Assembly (NCBI RefSeq): GCF_902459705.1
Contig: NZ_CABPRU010000002.1
Location: forward strand, 558,001 to 622,000
Direction: 5' to 3'
Source: Pandoraea terrigena
GTDB taxonomy: Bacteria > Pseudomonadota > Gammaproteobacteria > Burkholderiales > Burkholderiaceae
Length of the DNA stretch: 64,000 nucleotides
Part shown: positions 37,048 through 46,023 of the stretch, piece by piece
Position numbering within the stretch: position 1 is the first letter of the stretch
How the letters are laid out: each line of letters opens with the position of its first letter
Program-made: the position numbers and the translations under genes
The notes under the pieces: generated by a model
The model's input: the letters and a program-made list of their open reading frames with translations, nothing else
What the model was told of the DNA's origin: nothing
Database searches by the model: none

Positions 37048-38970
37048 TTACGAGGATTTGCGCACACGCAGATACCATTCCACGAGCAAGCGAACCTGCT
37101 TCGGGGTATAGCCTTTTTCCACCATGCGGTTGACGAAGTTGGCGTGCTTTTCCTGATCCTCCTTGGACGACTTCGCGTTGAACGAGATCACCGGCAGCAA
37201 GTCCTCGGTCGTCGAGAACATGCGCTTCTCGATAACGGCACGCAGCTTCTCGTAACTCGTCCAGAGCGGATTCTTGCCCGCGTTGTTGGCGCGCGCGCGC
37301 AGGACGAAGTTGACGATCTCGTTACGGAAGTCCTTCGGATTGGTGATCCCGGCCGGCTTCTCGACCTTCTCCAGTTCGTCGTTGAGCGCCGTGCGATCGA
37401 GGATCTCGCCGGTGTTCGGATCGCGATACTCCTGATCCTGAATCCAGAGATCCGCAAAATTCACATAGCGATCGAAAATGTTCTGGCCGTACTCGGAATA
37501 CGACTCGAGGTACGCGGTCTGGATCTCCTTGCCGATGAATTCCACGAACGGCGCCGTCAGATACTCCTTGATGTAGGCGAGGTAGCGCTTTTCGACTTCT
37601 CCCGGATACTGCTCGCGCTCGATTTGCTGTTCGAGCACATACAGCATGTGCACCGGGTTGGCTGCGACTTCCGTGTTGTCGAAGTTGAAGACCTTGGAGA
37701 GCACCTTGAAGGCGAAGCGCGTGGACATGCCCGTCATCCCCTCGTCCACACCCGCATAGTCGCGATACTCCTGGTACGACTTGGCCTTCGGGTCGATATC
37801 CTTCAGGTTCTCGCCGTCATAGACACGAACCTTGGAGAAGATGTTGGAGTTCTCGGGCTCTTTCAGACGCGTGAGCACAGCGAACTGGGCGAGCATCTTG
37901 AGGACATTCGGCGCGCGCGGCGCGTTGGCGAGCGAGCTGTTCTTCACGAGCTTCTCGTAGATCTTCACCTCGTCGGTCACGCGCAGGCAGTACGGCACCT
38001 TCACGATGTAGATCCGGTCGAGGAAAGCCTCATTGTTGCGGTTGCTCTTGAAGCTTTGCCATTCGGCCTCATTCGAGTGCGCCAGGACGATACCGTCGAA
38101 CGGAATCGCACCGAACCCTTCCGTGCCCTTGTAGTTGCCCTCCTGCGTGGCGGTCAACAGCGGGTGAAGCACCTTGATCGGCGCCTTGAACATTTCCACG
38201 AACTCGAGCAGCCCCCGGTTGGCCAGGCACAAGCCGCCCGAATACGAGTAGGCGTCCGGGTCGTCCTGCGGATATTCCTCAAGCTTGCGGATATCGACCT
38301 TGCCGACCAGCGACGAGATGTCCTGGTTGTTCTCATCGCCCGGCTCAGTCTTGGCAATGGCGATCTGTTGCAGCACCGAAGGCAGCACCTTGATCACACG
38401 GAACTTGGTGATATCGCCGTTGAACTCGTTCAGGCGCTTGGCGGCCCACGGCGACGGAATCGTATTGAGATACCGTACCGGGATGCCGAAGTCCTCTTCC
38501 AGAATCTTGCCGTCTTCCTCGGGCGAGAACAGGCCCAGGGGAGACTCGTGCACCGGCGATCCCTTCAGGCAATAGATGGGCACATCTTCCATCAGCGCCT
38601 TGAGCTTCTCGGCCAGCGACGACTTGCCGCCGCCCGGGGGACCCAGCAGGTACAGGATCTGTTTGCGCTCTTCGAGCCCCTGCGCAGCGTGCTTGAAGAA
38701 CGACACGATCTGCTCGATCGTGTCTTCCATGCCGTAGAAGTCACGGAAGGCAGGGTAGATCTTGATGATCTTGTTCGAGAACAAGCGTGAGAGTCGCGGG
38801 TCGTGATGCGTGTCGATGAGCTCCGGCTCACCGATGGCACGCAGCATCCGCTCGGCAGCCGATGCGTAGGCCGTCGCGTCCTTCTTACAGATTTCCAGGT
38901 ATTCCTGGATGCTGTATTCCTCTTCCTTGCGTGCTTCGAAACGCGTCGTGTAGTGGCTGAAAATATCCAT
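37048..38970 (-). CDS. prkA: PrkA family serine protein kinase / AAA+ ATPase
   Basis: A 640-residue protein called YeaG in Escherichia coli and PrkA in Bacillus. The AAA+ domain has Walker A GPPGGGKSS at residues 110-118, and the C-terminal PrkA domain has the kinase-like segment with LAYIKEYLTAPFVEFIGKEIQTAYLES. It is induced in stationary phase or nitrogen starvation elsewhere, and both kinase and protease-like AAA functions have been proposed. It is first in a four-gene operon (prkA, yeaH, spoVR, VOC). ATG 38970 has GTGAGG close upstream; the open frame to 39048 is less likely. Confidence 0.96.
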   Translation of the reverse strand: MDIFSHYTTRFEARKEEEYSIQEYLEICKKDATAYASAAERMLRAIGEPELIDTHHDPRLSRLFSNKIIKIYPAFRDFYGMEDTIEQIVSFFKHAAQGLEERKQILYLLGPPGGGKSSLAEKLKALMEDVPIYCLKGSPVHESPLGLFSPEEDGKILEEDFGIPVRYLNTIPSPWAAKRLNEFNGDITKFRVIKVLPSVLQQIAIAKTEPGDENNQDISSLVGKVDIRKLEEYPQDDPDAYSYSGGLCLANRGLLEFVEMFKAPIKVLHPLLTATQEGNYKGTEGFGAIPFDGIVLAHSNEAEWQSFKSNRNNEAFLDRIYIVKVPYCLRVTDEVKIYEKLVKNSSLANAPRAPNVLKMLAQFAVLTRLKEPENSNIFSKVRVYDGENLKDIDPKAKSYQEYRDYAGVDEGMTGMSTRFAFKVLSKVFNFDNTEVAANPVHMLYVLEQQIEREQYPGEVEKRYLAYIKEYLTAPFVEFIGKEIQTAYLESYSEYGQNIFDRYVNFADLWIQDQEYRDPNTGEILDRTALNDELEKVEKPAGITNPKDFRNEIVNFVLRARANNAGKNPLWTSYEKLRAVIEKRMFSTTEDLLPVISFNAKSSKEDQEKHANFVNRMVEKGYTPKQVRLLVEWYLRVRKSS

Positions 38971-40016
38971 ATGCCTCACCCCCGCTTCATCGAAAAACAT
39001 CGCGACGCGATGTCCGCTCTGTTGCCTAAGACCTGGATGACCGCGCAAAGGTTTCGACCTGACTCACCGCATGCCGGAGCGACTGTCGCGCAACCTTTCG
39101 CACGGTCCCCTCCCTCACATGAACGACTCAAAACAGGTTTAGGTTGACTTTAAACTTGTCACCGGAAATTGCAACCTTTACCTCATGATATGCACAAAAC
39201 AAAAAACCGTCGCTAGATATTTTCCGCAGCGCTAAGCATCCTCTATCCGCCATATTCTACGAGGGTTTGCGCGTGCTCTACGCATTGCGCACGTCAGCCG
39301 AACCGCGTCACAGATCGAGCGATTTTTCGGCACATTCCCCACGCAATGCGCACTCGGGTTTGTCTGCATTCCACAGCACATGAAACCCTCGACACTTATT
39401 AAGGAATGCTATCTATCAAATAGCGTTTTCGAGCGACGTTCGGCGCACCGTGCGCAGTGATTTGCGGAAAAAAAGTGGGTGGCCCGACGACGTCGACGAA
39501 CGCGAAGACGTGGGCGCGTGATGGGGTGCTTTCCTGTCGAGACGCCGCGGCTGCGCGACGTCGCGAAGGCCGTGCGATCGTCATGCCCTGAGGCAGGGCG
39601 TCGCAAGCGGAAAGTCGACGACGGCCGGATGTCTGAACGGGCGAACCTCCTCGGCGATCTCGGCATGTCCGTAGCGCCTGCTCCATGCCCCGCCGGAGGG
39701 TTTCCGCCAGGGCCGCCCGCGCCACAACATGCCATCGTCTCATCAATGCCTTGCAAATTGCCGATCCCTGGAATGAAGCGAACAGCGTGCCAGTCGATCG
39801 CGCTTGAACTCATGTTACGCCGGTTCACCAGAATCTGCTGCGCGGATATGTAACGTGACGTGTCCCATGGCGCCACGCGCCATTCATGTCGCCGAGCCTC
39901 GGCGCCACGAATCATTTCATGCAATAATGCAACCTTGTTGCATTTATTACACAGTTGCAAACCGTGCCCAAGCACCGCCTTTCCGCCCCACCGCTGATTC
40001 CGTCCATGCTTCGTCC
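38971..40016. other. 1.05-kb intergenic region upstream of prkA and the metal-uptake operon
   Basis: No gene supported on either strand: the open frames here lack conserved sequence and usual codon bias. The left part is AT-rich and should hold the prkA promoter; I find no convincing sigma-54 match. Two near-identical 13-base elements ACGCATTGCGCAC (39280-39292) and ACGCAATGCGCAC (39341-39353) are 61 bases apart. The right end holds a palindrome (39926-39944) before the metal operon. Confidence 0.5.
39926..39944. promoter_or_regulatory. 19-base palindrome upstream of the Zn/Mn operon
   Basis: AATGCAA-CCTTG-TTGCATT is a perfect inverted repeat 73 bases before the first small gene of the operon. 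A further TTGCAA half-site follows at 39955-39960. Its position suits a Fur-family repressor such as Zur, or another metal regulator; this is inferred from context. Confidence 0.6.
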
Positions 40017-40139
40017 ATGATCCGCTTTTCCGTTTGGCTCTACCGTCTGGCTGGCTGGGAACGCACGGCATTCATGTTGCTCGTGCTCCTGCCGCTTTGG
40101 GGGCTCGTCTACTGGGCACTGCAGGGGGTCGCGTCGTGA
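40017..40139 (+). CDS. 40-residue single-pass membrane peptide leading the metal ABC operon
   Basis: ATG 40017 to TGA 40139 encodes 40 residues: an amphipathic basic start MIRFSVWLYRLAGWERT, a hydrophobic helix (AFMLLVLLPLWGLVYWAL) and a short polar end. Its TGA overlaps the GTG start of the ATPase (GTGA), so translation of the two is coupled and the peptide is almost certainly made. It is too short for usual gene calling. It could be a transporter accessory subunit, or simply a coupling leader. Confidence 0.7.
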   Translation: MIRFSVWLYRLAGWERTAFMLLVLLPLWGLVYWALQGVAS

Positions 40140-40954
40140 TCGGCTGTCGTGATCTCTCGGTTCACTTTGGACCGAACGTTGCGCTCGATCGCGTCAGCGC
40201 GACGTTTGCGCCCGGCGTGCTCTCGGCGGTCGTCGGCCCCAACGGCGGCGGCAAGACAACGCTGCTGCGCGCGCTCGCGGGCCTGCAGAAGGCATCGACG
40301 GGCACGATTGTCTGCGACGGCGCGGTCGCCTATCTGTCGCAGCGGCCCGAGACCGATCACCGCTTCCCCATGTGTGTCGAGGAGTACGTGCTGACCGGCA
40401 CATGGCGACGCACGGGCGACGCACGCCGCCTCGGGCGCGATGAGTTCGACCGCGCTCACGACGCGCTTGCGCGCGCCGGTCTGGCTGACAAGCGCACGCA
40501 TGCGCTGGAGGCGTTGTCCGGAGGACAATGGCAGCGCGCCCGCTTCGCGCGACTGATCGTGGAAGACGCCCCAATTGTTTTGCTGGATGAACCACTCACC
40601 GGCATCGACGTCCCCTCGGCGGAACTCTTGCTCGCCTTGCTGGATCAATGGCGCAACGAGGGGCGTACCGTGGTGACGGTGCTCCATGATCTTCCGCTCG
40701 TGCGCGAGCGCTTCGCGCACGTCGCCGTGATGGCCGGCCGGCTGGTGTCCGAGGGTACCCCGGCCGCGTGCCTGCACAGCGGGCTGCCGTCCGTCGACGC
40801 CACCGGAGGCGGCCAGCATGCTGGCCTGTCCGGTGCTGGCGGCTACACTGCCCGTGTCGCCGGCACCGCCCCGACGGCCTATGCCCTGCCGCCCCAAGGT
40901 GACGCGCGGCGCCCGTCAGGCGCGATCACGCCGAAGCAGCGAGGCCCTCGGTGA
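40136..40954 (+). CDS. zinc/manganese-type ABC transporter ATPase
   Basis: A 272-residue ATPase of the ZnuC/MntB family. It begins at GTG (MIGCRDLSVHFGPNVALDRVS when initiated) with AGGGGG upstream. Motifs are Walker A GPNGGGKTT near residue 37, Q-loop YLSQRPE, the signature LSGGQWQR, Walker B IVLLDEPLTGID and H-loop VLHDL. The C-terminal about 45 residues are Gly/Ala/Pro-rich, without function known. The stop overlaps the permease GTG by four bases. Zinc versus manganese cannot be settled here. Confidence 0.93.
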   Translation: MIGCRDLSVHFGPNVALDRVSATFAPGVLSAVVGPNGGGKTTLLRALAGLQKASTGTIVCDGAVAYLSQRPETDHRFPMCVEEYVLTGTWRRTGDARRLGRDEFDRAHDALARAGLADKRTHALEALSGGQWQRARFARLIVEDAPIVLLDEPLTGIDVPSAELLLALLDQWRNEGRTVVTVLHDLPLVRERFAHVAVMAGRLVSEGTPAACLHSGLPSVDATGGGQHAGLSGAGGYTARVAGTAPTAYALPPQGDARRPSGAITPKQRGPR

Positions 40955-41814
40955 GCGCGCTATTGGATCTAGTCGTCGGCCCGTTCTCGGAATTCGACTT
41001 CATGCGCCACGCGCTGGTCGGCAGCCTCGCGCTGTCGATCGGCTGCACGCCGGTGGGGGTTTTCCTGCTGCTGCGGCGCATGAGCCTGATGGGCGATTCG
41101 CTCTCGCATGCGGTATTGCCGGGCGCCGCCATCGGCTACCTGATCGGCGGCCTGTCGCTACCCTGGATGGCGGGGGGCGGGATGGTGGCCGGCTTGCTCG
41201 TGGCCCTGCTCGCCGGACTGTCGAGCCGCCGCACGCGGCTTGACGAGGGGGCATCGTTCGCCGGCTTCTATTTACTGGCGTTGGCTGGCGGCGTGGTGAT
41301 CGTCTCGAAATGGGGCAACAGCGTCGACCTGATGCACCTGCTGTTCGGCTCGGTGCTTGCGGTGGACGATCCGGCACTGATCCTCGTGGCCTCGATCGCG
41401 ACCGTGACGCTCCTATGGTTCGGATGGCATTATCGCGGTCTCGTGCTCGACAGCGCCGATCCGGCGTTCCTCGGACACGGACAGGGCAAGAGCGTCATGC
41501 GCTATCACCTGGGCTTTACCGTGCTCACGGTGATGAACCTCGTCGCGGGGTTTCAGGCGATGGGCACGCTCATGGCCGTGGGACTGATGATGCTGCCGGC
41601 GGCCACCGCCCGACTCGTTGCCCGCACGCTGCCGGGCATGCTGCTCGTGGCCTGGCTGGTCGCGAGCGCGTCGAGCGTGATCGGCTTGCTGCTTTCGTAT
41701 TACCTGGCCTGCCCTTCGGGACCGGCCATCATTTTGACGGCAGGCATCGCCTACCTGGGCGCACTGCTTGCCACGCCGGGCCACGCCAACGCGGCCAAGG
41801 CCCCGGCGCTTTGA
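40951..41814 (+). CDS. zinc/manganese-type ABC transporter permease
   Basis: A 287-residue membrane protein of the ABC-3 family (ZnuB/MntC-like) with about eight helices. The characteristic first part is MRHALVGSLALSIGCTPVGVFLLLRRMSLMGDSLSHAVLPGAAIGYL, and later MGTLMAVGLMMLPAATARLVA. It starts at GTG 40951 inside the ATPase stop (GTGA), in a translationally coupled operon, and 11 bases before the binding-protein gene. Confidence 0.93.
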   Translation: MSALLDLVVGPFSEFDFMRHALVGSLALSIGCTPVGVFLLLRRMSLMGDSLSHAVLPGAAIGYLIGGLSLPWMAGGGMVAGLLVALLAGLSSRRTRLDEGASFAGFYLLALAGGVVIVSKWGNSVDLMHLLFGSVLAVDDPALILVASIATVTLLWFGWHYRGLVLDSADPAFLGHGQGKSVMRYHLGFTVLTVMNLVAGFQAMGTLMAVGLMMLPAATARLVARTLPGMLLVAWLVASASSVIGLLLSYYLACPSGPAIILTAGIAYLGALLATPGHANAAKAPAL

Positions 41815-41825
41815 GAGAGGAAAAC

Positions 41826-42755
41826 ATGTTCGGATTGGGTCAATCGGCTGGCAAATCGTGGTTTGGCGCAGCGCGCTTCGCCACACTGCTCGCCCTGGCG
41901 CTGGCGTTCGCCAGCCCGGCACGCGCACAGGACACACACCTGCCCGTTGCCGCAAGCTTCAGCATCCTGTCCGACATCGTCAAGGCCGTTGGCGGCGACC
42001 GGGTCGACGTGACGACGCTCGTCGGCCCCGACCAGGACACGCATGTCTACGAACCCACTCCGGCGGATGTCGCCAAGATTTCGGGAACCAAGCTCTTCTT
42101 CGTCAATGGCCTGGGTTTCGAGGGCTGGATGCCTCGCCTGATGAAGGCGAGCCACTATCCCGGCAAGCTCGTTACCGTCACCAAGGGCCTCAAGGCGCGC
42201 ACGATGGTCGACGAGGGAAGGACGGTGCCCGACCCGCACATGTTCCAGGATCCCGAGCGTGTCAAAACGATGGTCGATAACATCGCCGCCGCCCTGTCGC
42301 AAGCCGACCCGGCCGGCAGCACCTATTACACGGAACGCGCCAGGAACTACCGCGGCGCACTCGACGACCTGATCACCTGGGCCAACAAACAGTTTGCCCC
42401 GATTCCGCCCGCCCGCCGCGTCGTCCTCACGTCGCACGACGCCTTCGGCTATCTCGGCCAGCGCTTCGGCGTCAGGTTCCTGGCCCCGGAAGGGGTGTCG
42501 ACCGAAAGCGAAGCCAGCGCCCGGGACGTGGCGAACCTGATTCGCGTGATCCGCCGTACCGGCATCAAGGCGGTCTTCATGGAAAACATTTCCAATCCGC
42601 GCCTGATCCAGCGCATCGCCCACGATGCCAAGGTGACGGTCGACGGCAAGCTGTATTCCGACGCCCTTTCGCAGAATCCGGAAGCCACGACCTACCTTCA
42701 GTTGTTCCAGCACAACGTGCGCGCCATCGCGGCCGCGATGAAGGACAACCGCTAG
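41826..42755 (+). CDS. metal-binding substrate-binding protein (cluster A-I)
   Basis: A 309-residue exported binding protein. The signal peptide runs to about residue 34 (FATLLALALAFASPARAQ-DT). The metal ligands align with cluster A-I proteins: His73 in DTHVYEPTP, His138 in DPHMFQDP, an acidic residue in GVSTESEAS (about 227-229), and Asp279 in LYSDALS. This His-His-Glu-Asp set is typical of manganese (or Zn/Fe) binders rather than the three-His, His-rich-loop ZnuA; the long His-rich loop is absent. ATG 41826 has GAGAGG upstream. Confidence 0.92.
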   Translation: MFGLGQSAGKSWFGAARFATLLALALAFASPARAQDTHLPVAASFSILSDIVKAVGGDRVDVTTLVGPDQDTHVYEPTPADVAKISGTKLFFVNGLGFEGWMPRLMKASHYPGKLVTVTKGLKARTMVDEGRTVPDPHMFQDPERVKTMVDNIAAALSQADPAGSTYYTERARNYRGALDDLITWANKQFAPIPPARRVVLTSHDAFGYLGQRFGVRFLAPEGVSTESEASARDVANLIRVIRRTGIKAVFMENISNPRLIQRIAHDAKVTVDGKLYSDALSQNPEATTYLQLFQHNVRAIAAAMKDNR

Positions 42756-42778
42756 TCGCCCACCGCCCTGCCCGCCAC

Positions 42779-42813
42779 GGTGCACGCGTCATACGCGCTA
42801 TAATGCGTGCACC
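42779..42813. repeat. 9-base inverted repeat framing a TATAAT sequence
   Basis: GGTGCACGC (42779-42787) and GCGTGCACC (42805-42813) are exact reverse complements, with 17 bases between, which include TATAAT at 42799-42804. It lies 24 bases after the binding-protein stop and about 140 bases before miaB, where a miaB promoter should lie. Confidence 0.7.
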
Positions 42814-42845
42814 ACACACCGGCCCCGCTACGGAGGTCCGGACAG

Positions 42846-42864
42846 GCCGGCCACGCCGGCTTTT
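42846..42864 (+). terminator. short hairpin with T-tract before miaB
   Basis: GCCGGC-CAC-GCCGGC followed by TTTT. Stem is six base pairs. It could terminate the metal operon or attenuate a miaB transcript that begins at the upstream TATAAT. Confidence 0.4.
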
Positions 42865-42953
42865 GCGTTTGGGCTGCCGCTTTTCCCAACGAATATTACC
42901 CAACCATCATTACGGACGCCCCCAGGTCAACCACTGCGAACGGCGCACACTCA

Positions 42954-44297
42954 ATGGCAAAGAAGATTTACATCAAGACGTTCGGCTGTCAGATGAACGA
43001 GTATGACTCCGACAAGATGGCGGACGTGCTCGGCGCCGCCGAAGGTCTCGAAAAGACAGACTCCCCCGAAGACGCCGACGTCATCCTGTTCAACACCTGC
43101 TCCGTGCGCGAAAAGGCCCAGGAGAAAGTGTTCTCGGATCTGGGCCGCATGCGCGCGCTCAAGGAAATCAAGCCGGATCTGGTCATCGGTGTTGGCGGCT
43201 GCGTCGCCAGCCAGGAAGGCGCCGCCATCGTGCAGCGCGCGCCCTATGTGGACGTGGTGTTCGGCCCGCAAACCCTGCACCGCCTGCCGCAGATGCTGGA
43301 AGCGCGCCGCGCCACCGGGCGCTCGCAGGTCGACATCTCGTTCCCGGAGATCGAAAAGTTCGATCACCTCCCGCCGGCCAAGGTCGAGGGCGCGACCGCG
43401 TTCGTCTCGATCATGGAAGGCTGCTCGAAATACTGCAGCTACTGCGTGGTGCCCTACACGCGCGGTGACGAGGTGTCACGCCCGTTCGAAGACGTGCTCA
43501 CCGAGATTGCCGGCCTGGCCGAACAAGGCGTGCGTGAAATCACGCTGCTGGGGCAGAACGTCAACGCCTATCGCGGATTGATGACCGACGGTGAAATCGC
43601 CGACTTCGCGCTGCTCATCGAATACGTGGCCGAAGTGCCGGGCATCGAGCGCATCCGCTACACGACCAGCCACCCGAAGGAATTCACGCAACGCCTGATC
43701 GACACCTACGCCAAGGTGCCCAAGCTCGTGAGCCATCTGCACCTGCCCGTGCAGCATGGCGCCGACCGGGTGCTCTCGGCGATGAAGCGCGGTTATACCG
43801 TGCTGGAATACAAATCGATCATCCGTCGCCTGCGCCAGGTGCGCCCGGACATGTCGATGTCGTCTGACTTCATCGTCGGCTTCCCCGGCGAGACGGACGA
43901 GGATTTCGACAAGCTCATGGCGATGATTCACGAGATCGGTTACGACACGAGCTTCTCGTTCATCTACAGCCCGCGCCCGGGCACCCCGGCCGCCAACCTG
44001 CCGGACGATACGCCGCGCGAGGTCAAGCTGCGCCGCCTGCAACACTTGCAGGCCGTGATCGAGGAAAACGCCGCGCGCATCAGCCAGGGCATGGTCGGCT
44101 CGCGTCAGCGCATTCTCGTCGAAGGCGTGTCGCGCAAGGACCCCAACGAACTGCAGGGCCGCACGGAGAACAACCGCGTGGTGAATTTCCCGGCGACCGA
44201 AGCGCAGCGCGCCCGCCTGATCGGCCAGATGACCGACGTCGTGATCACGCTCGCCTACCCGCACTCGCTGCGTGGCGAACTCATCACCACGCATTGA
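42954..44297 (+). CDS. miaB: tRNA-2-methylthio-N6-dimethylallyladenosine synthase
   Basis: A 447-residue radical-SAM methylthiotransferase modifying A37 of tRNAs that read UNN codons. It carries the N-terminal UPF0004 domain with three Cys ([36 protein letters not shown]), the radical SAM motif CSKYCSYC (about 155-162), and the TRAM domain at the C-terminus. ATG 42954 ([15 protein letters not shown]) fits. phoH follows after 15 bases, as in the miaB-ybeZYX-lnt cluster of many Proteobacteria. Confidence 0.97.
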   Translation: MAKKIYIKTFGCQMNEYDSDKMADVLGAAEGLEKTDSPEDADVILFNTCSVREKAQEKVFSDLGRMRALKEIKPDLVIGVGGCVASQEGAAIVQRAPYVDVVFGPQTLHRLPQMLEARRATGRSQVDISFPEIEKFDHLPPAKVEGATAFVSIMEGCSKYCSYCVVPYTRGDEVSRPFEDVLTEIAGLAEQGVREITLLGQNVNAYRGLMTDGEIADFALLIEYVAEVPGIERIRYTTSHPKEFTQRLIDTYAKVPKLVSHLHLPVQHGADRVLSAMKRGYTVLEYKSIIRRLRQVRPDMSMSSDFIVGFPGETDEDFDKLMAMIHEIGYDTSFSFIYSPRPGTPAANLPDDTPREVKLRRLQHLQAVIEENAARISQGMVGSRQRILVEGVSRKDPNELQGRTENNRVVNFPATEAQRARLIGQMTDVVITLAYPHSLRGELITTH

Positions 44298-44312
44298 CCA
44301 AAATTTGCGAAT

Positions 44313-45479
44313 ATGAACGGATCCGGCAGATTCGGGCGTGCGTATCAGCGATATCGCATGCCCGAACCTGCCCCCGGCGACTCCATCGAACGATCTGAAC
44401 AGGCACCCGACCGGATCATCTTGAAAGCACCCGTCCAAGAATTCACCGCCCCGCGCGACGACAATCGTCGTCTGGCCAACCTCTGCGGCCCGCTCGACGA
44501 GAACCTGCGTCAGATCGAACAGGCGCTCGATGTCTCCATTTCCCGCCGCGGCCATCGCTTCGCCGTTCGCGGCAAAAGCGCCGCGATCGCCACGCAGGCC
44601 ATCGAGAGCTTCTACAACCGCGCCACCGAGCCGCTGTCCGTCGACGATATCCAGTTGGGGCTCGTGGAGTCGCGCCAGGGCCTCGTGCCGAGCGTGCGCC
44701 ATGGCGACGACAACCCGTTTGCCGCCGGTGAGACGGAAGACGGCTCGCCCGTGCTGCACACCCGTCGCAGCGACCTGCACGGCCGCACACCCGCGCAGCG
44801 CGACTATCTCAAGCAGATCCTCTCGCACGACGTGACGTTCGGCATCGGCCCGGCCGGCACCGGCAAGACCTATCTGGCCGTGGCCTGCGCCGTCGACGCG
44901 CTCGAGCGCGACGCCGTCAAGCGCATCGTGCTCACGCGTCCGGCCGTGGAAGCGGGCGAGCGCCTGGGCTTTCTGCCCGGCGACCTGGCGCAAAAGGTGG
45001 ACCCGTACCTGCGCCCGCTCTACGATGCGCTCTACGACCTGCTCGGCTTCGACAAGACGCAGAAGTACTTCGAGAAGCAGATGATCGAGATCGCGCCGCT
45101 TGCCTACATGCGCGGACGCACGCTCAACCACGCGTTCATCATTCTGGACGAGGCGCAGAACACCACGCCCGAGCAGATGAAGATGTTCCTCACGCGCATC
45201 GGATTCGGCAGCAAGGCGGTCGTGACCGGCGACACCACGCAGGTCGACCTGCCACGCGGCCAGAAGAGCGGACTGATGGAAGCGCAGGTGATCCTGAAGA
45301 ACGTTCGCGGCATTGCCGTGACGCGCTTCACCAGTGTGGACGTGGTGCGTCACCCGCTGGTCGCCCGTATCGTCGATGCCTACGACGCGCACGCGCAGCT
45401 CGCCGAAGCCGGCCTCGACGTGCCGGTGTCGTCCGAACGCGCCCCCCGCACCGCCCGCGCGTCGCGAGGCAAGGCATGA
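44313..45479 (+). CDS. ybeZ: PhoH family ATPase (YbeZ)
   Basis: A 388-residue ATPase of the PhoH-like class, partner of YbeY in ribosomal RNA maturation. It has an N-terminal about 150-residue helical or KH-like segment ([23 protein letters not shown]) and a helicase-like domain with Walker A GPAGTGKT near residue 180, [16 protein letters not shown], and Walker [18 protein letters not shown]. The ATG at 44313 gives the longest form; ATG 44358 (MPEPAPG) is equally plausible, with no strong ribosome site at either. Its stop overlaps ybeY by four bases (ATGA). Confidence 0.94.
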   Translation: MNGSGRFGRAYQRYRMPEPAPGDSIERSEQAPDRIILKAPVQEFTAPRDDNRRLANLCGPLDENLRQIEQALDVSISRRGHRFAVRGKSAAIATQAIESFYNRATEPLSVDDIQLGLVESRQGLVPSVRHGDDNPFAAGETEDGSPVLHTRRSDLHGRTPAQRDYLKQILSHDVTFGIGPAGTGKTYLAVACAVDALERDAVKRIVLTRPAVEAGERLGFLPGDLAQKVDPYLRPLYDALYDLLGFDKTQKYFEKQMIEIAPLAYMRGRTLNHAFIILDEAQNTTPEQMKMFLTRIGFGSKAVVTGDTTQVDLPRGQKSGLMEAQVILKNVRGIAVTRFTSVDVVRHPLVARIVDAYDAHAQLAEAGLDVPVSSERAPRTARASRGKA

Positions 45480-46012
45480 GCGAACGGGCGCCGCGTTCGC
45501 CGCGTCATGCGCTCACGCTGACGCAACAGTTCGTGGCCGGTCCGGCGTTCGCCGCGCACAAGGTATGGCTCCCGCGCACCGCGGTGCGCCGCTGGGTGCA
45601 GGCCGCGCTGCTCGCCGACGCCGAACTGACCTTGCGCTTCGTCGACGCCGAGGAAGGACAGGCGCTGAACCGTGGCTATCGCGGCAAAGACTACGCGACC
45701 AACGTGCTCACGTTCGCCTATGCGCAAGACGAAAGCGATCCGGTGACGGGCGACATCGTGTTGTGCTGCCCGGTGGTCGAGCGCGAGGCAAACGAACAGG
45801 GCATTACGCTCGAAGCGCATTACGCCCACCTGATCGTGCACGGCGTGCTTCACGCACAAGGCTACGACCACGAAGCGGACGACGAGGCGCACGAGATGGA
45901 AGCCCTCGAAACGGAGATTCTCGCCGGGCTCGGCTATGCCGATCCTTATGCGGCCGAAAAATCCCCGAAGTCCCCGAAGTCACGCACACCGGCCAACCGT
46001 CACCGCGCCTGA
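45476..46012 (+). CDS. ybeY: endoribonuclease YbeY
   Basis: A 178-residue zinc-dependent single-strand endoribonuclease for 16S rRNA 3'-end maturation and ribosome quality control. The zinc motif [12 protein letters not shown] (His-X3-His-X5-His) is intact at about residue 122. A C-terminal tail of about 20 residues is Lys/Ser/Pro-rich and poorly conserved. Translationally coupled to ybeZ. In E. coli, ybeX follows directly; here a ChaC gene intervenes. Confidence 0.94.
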   Translation: MSERAPRSPRHALTLTQQFVAGPAFAAHKVWLPRTAVRRWVQAALLADAELTLRFVDAEEGQALNRGYRGKDYATNVLTFAYAQDESDPVTGDIVLCCPVVEREANEQGITLEAHYAHLIVHGVLHAQGYDHEADDEAHEMEALETEILAGLGYADPYAAEKSPKSPKSRTPANRHRA

Positions 46013-46023
46013 ACCGATATCGC

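Noticed and set aside
37144-38790. A 548-codon plus-strand frame opposite prkA
   Set aside because: Antisense shadow of a certain gene, with no ribosome site and biased composition.
38971-39180. Possible sigma-54 promoter for prkA
   Set aside because: TTGC sequences exist on the minus strand, but none has GG at the required distance.
39409-40071. A 220-codon minus-strand frame in the gap before the metal operon
   Set aside because: Would cover the palindromic operator and the 40-residue gene; translation lacks recognisable motifs and its codon usage is not that of nearby genes.
43476-45392. A 638-codon minus-strand frame opposite miaB and ybeZ
   Set aside because: Spans two convincing genes and their intergenic gap in antisense; no conserved motifs.
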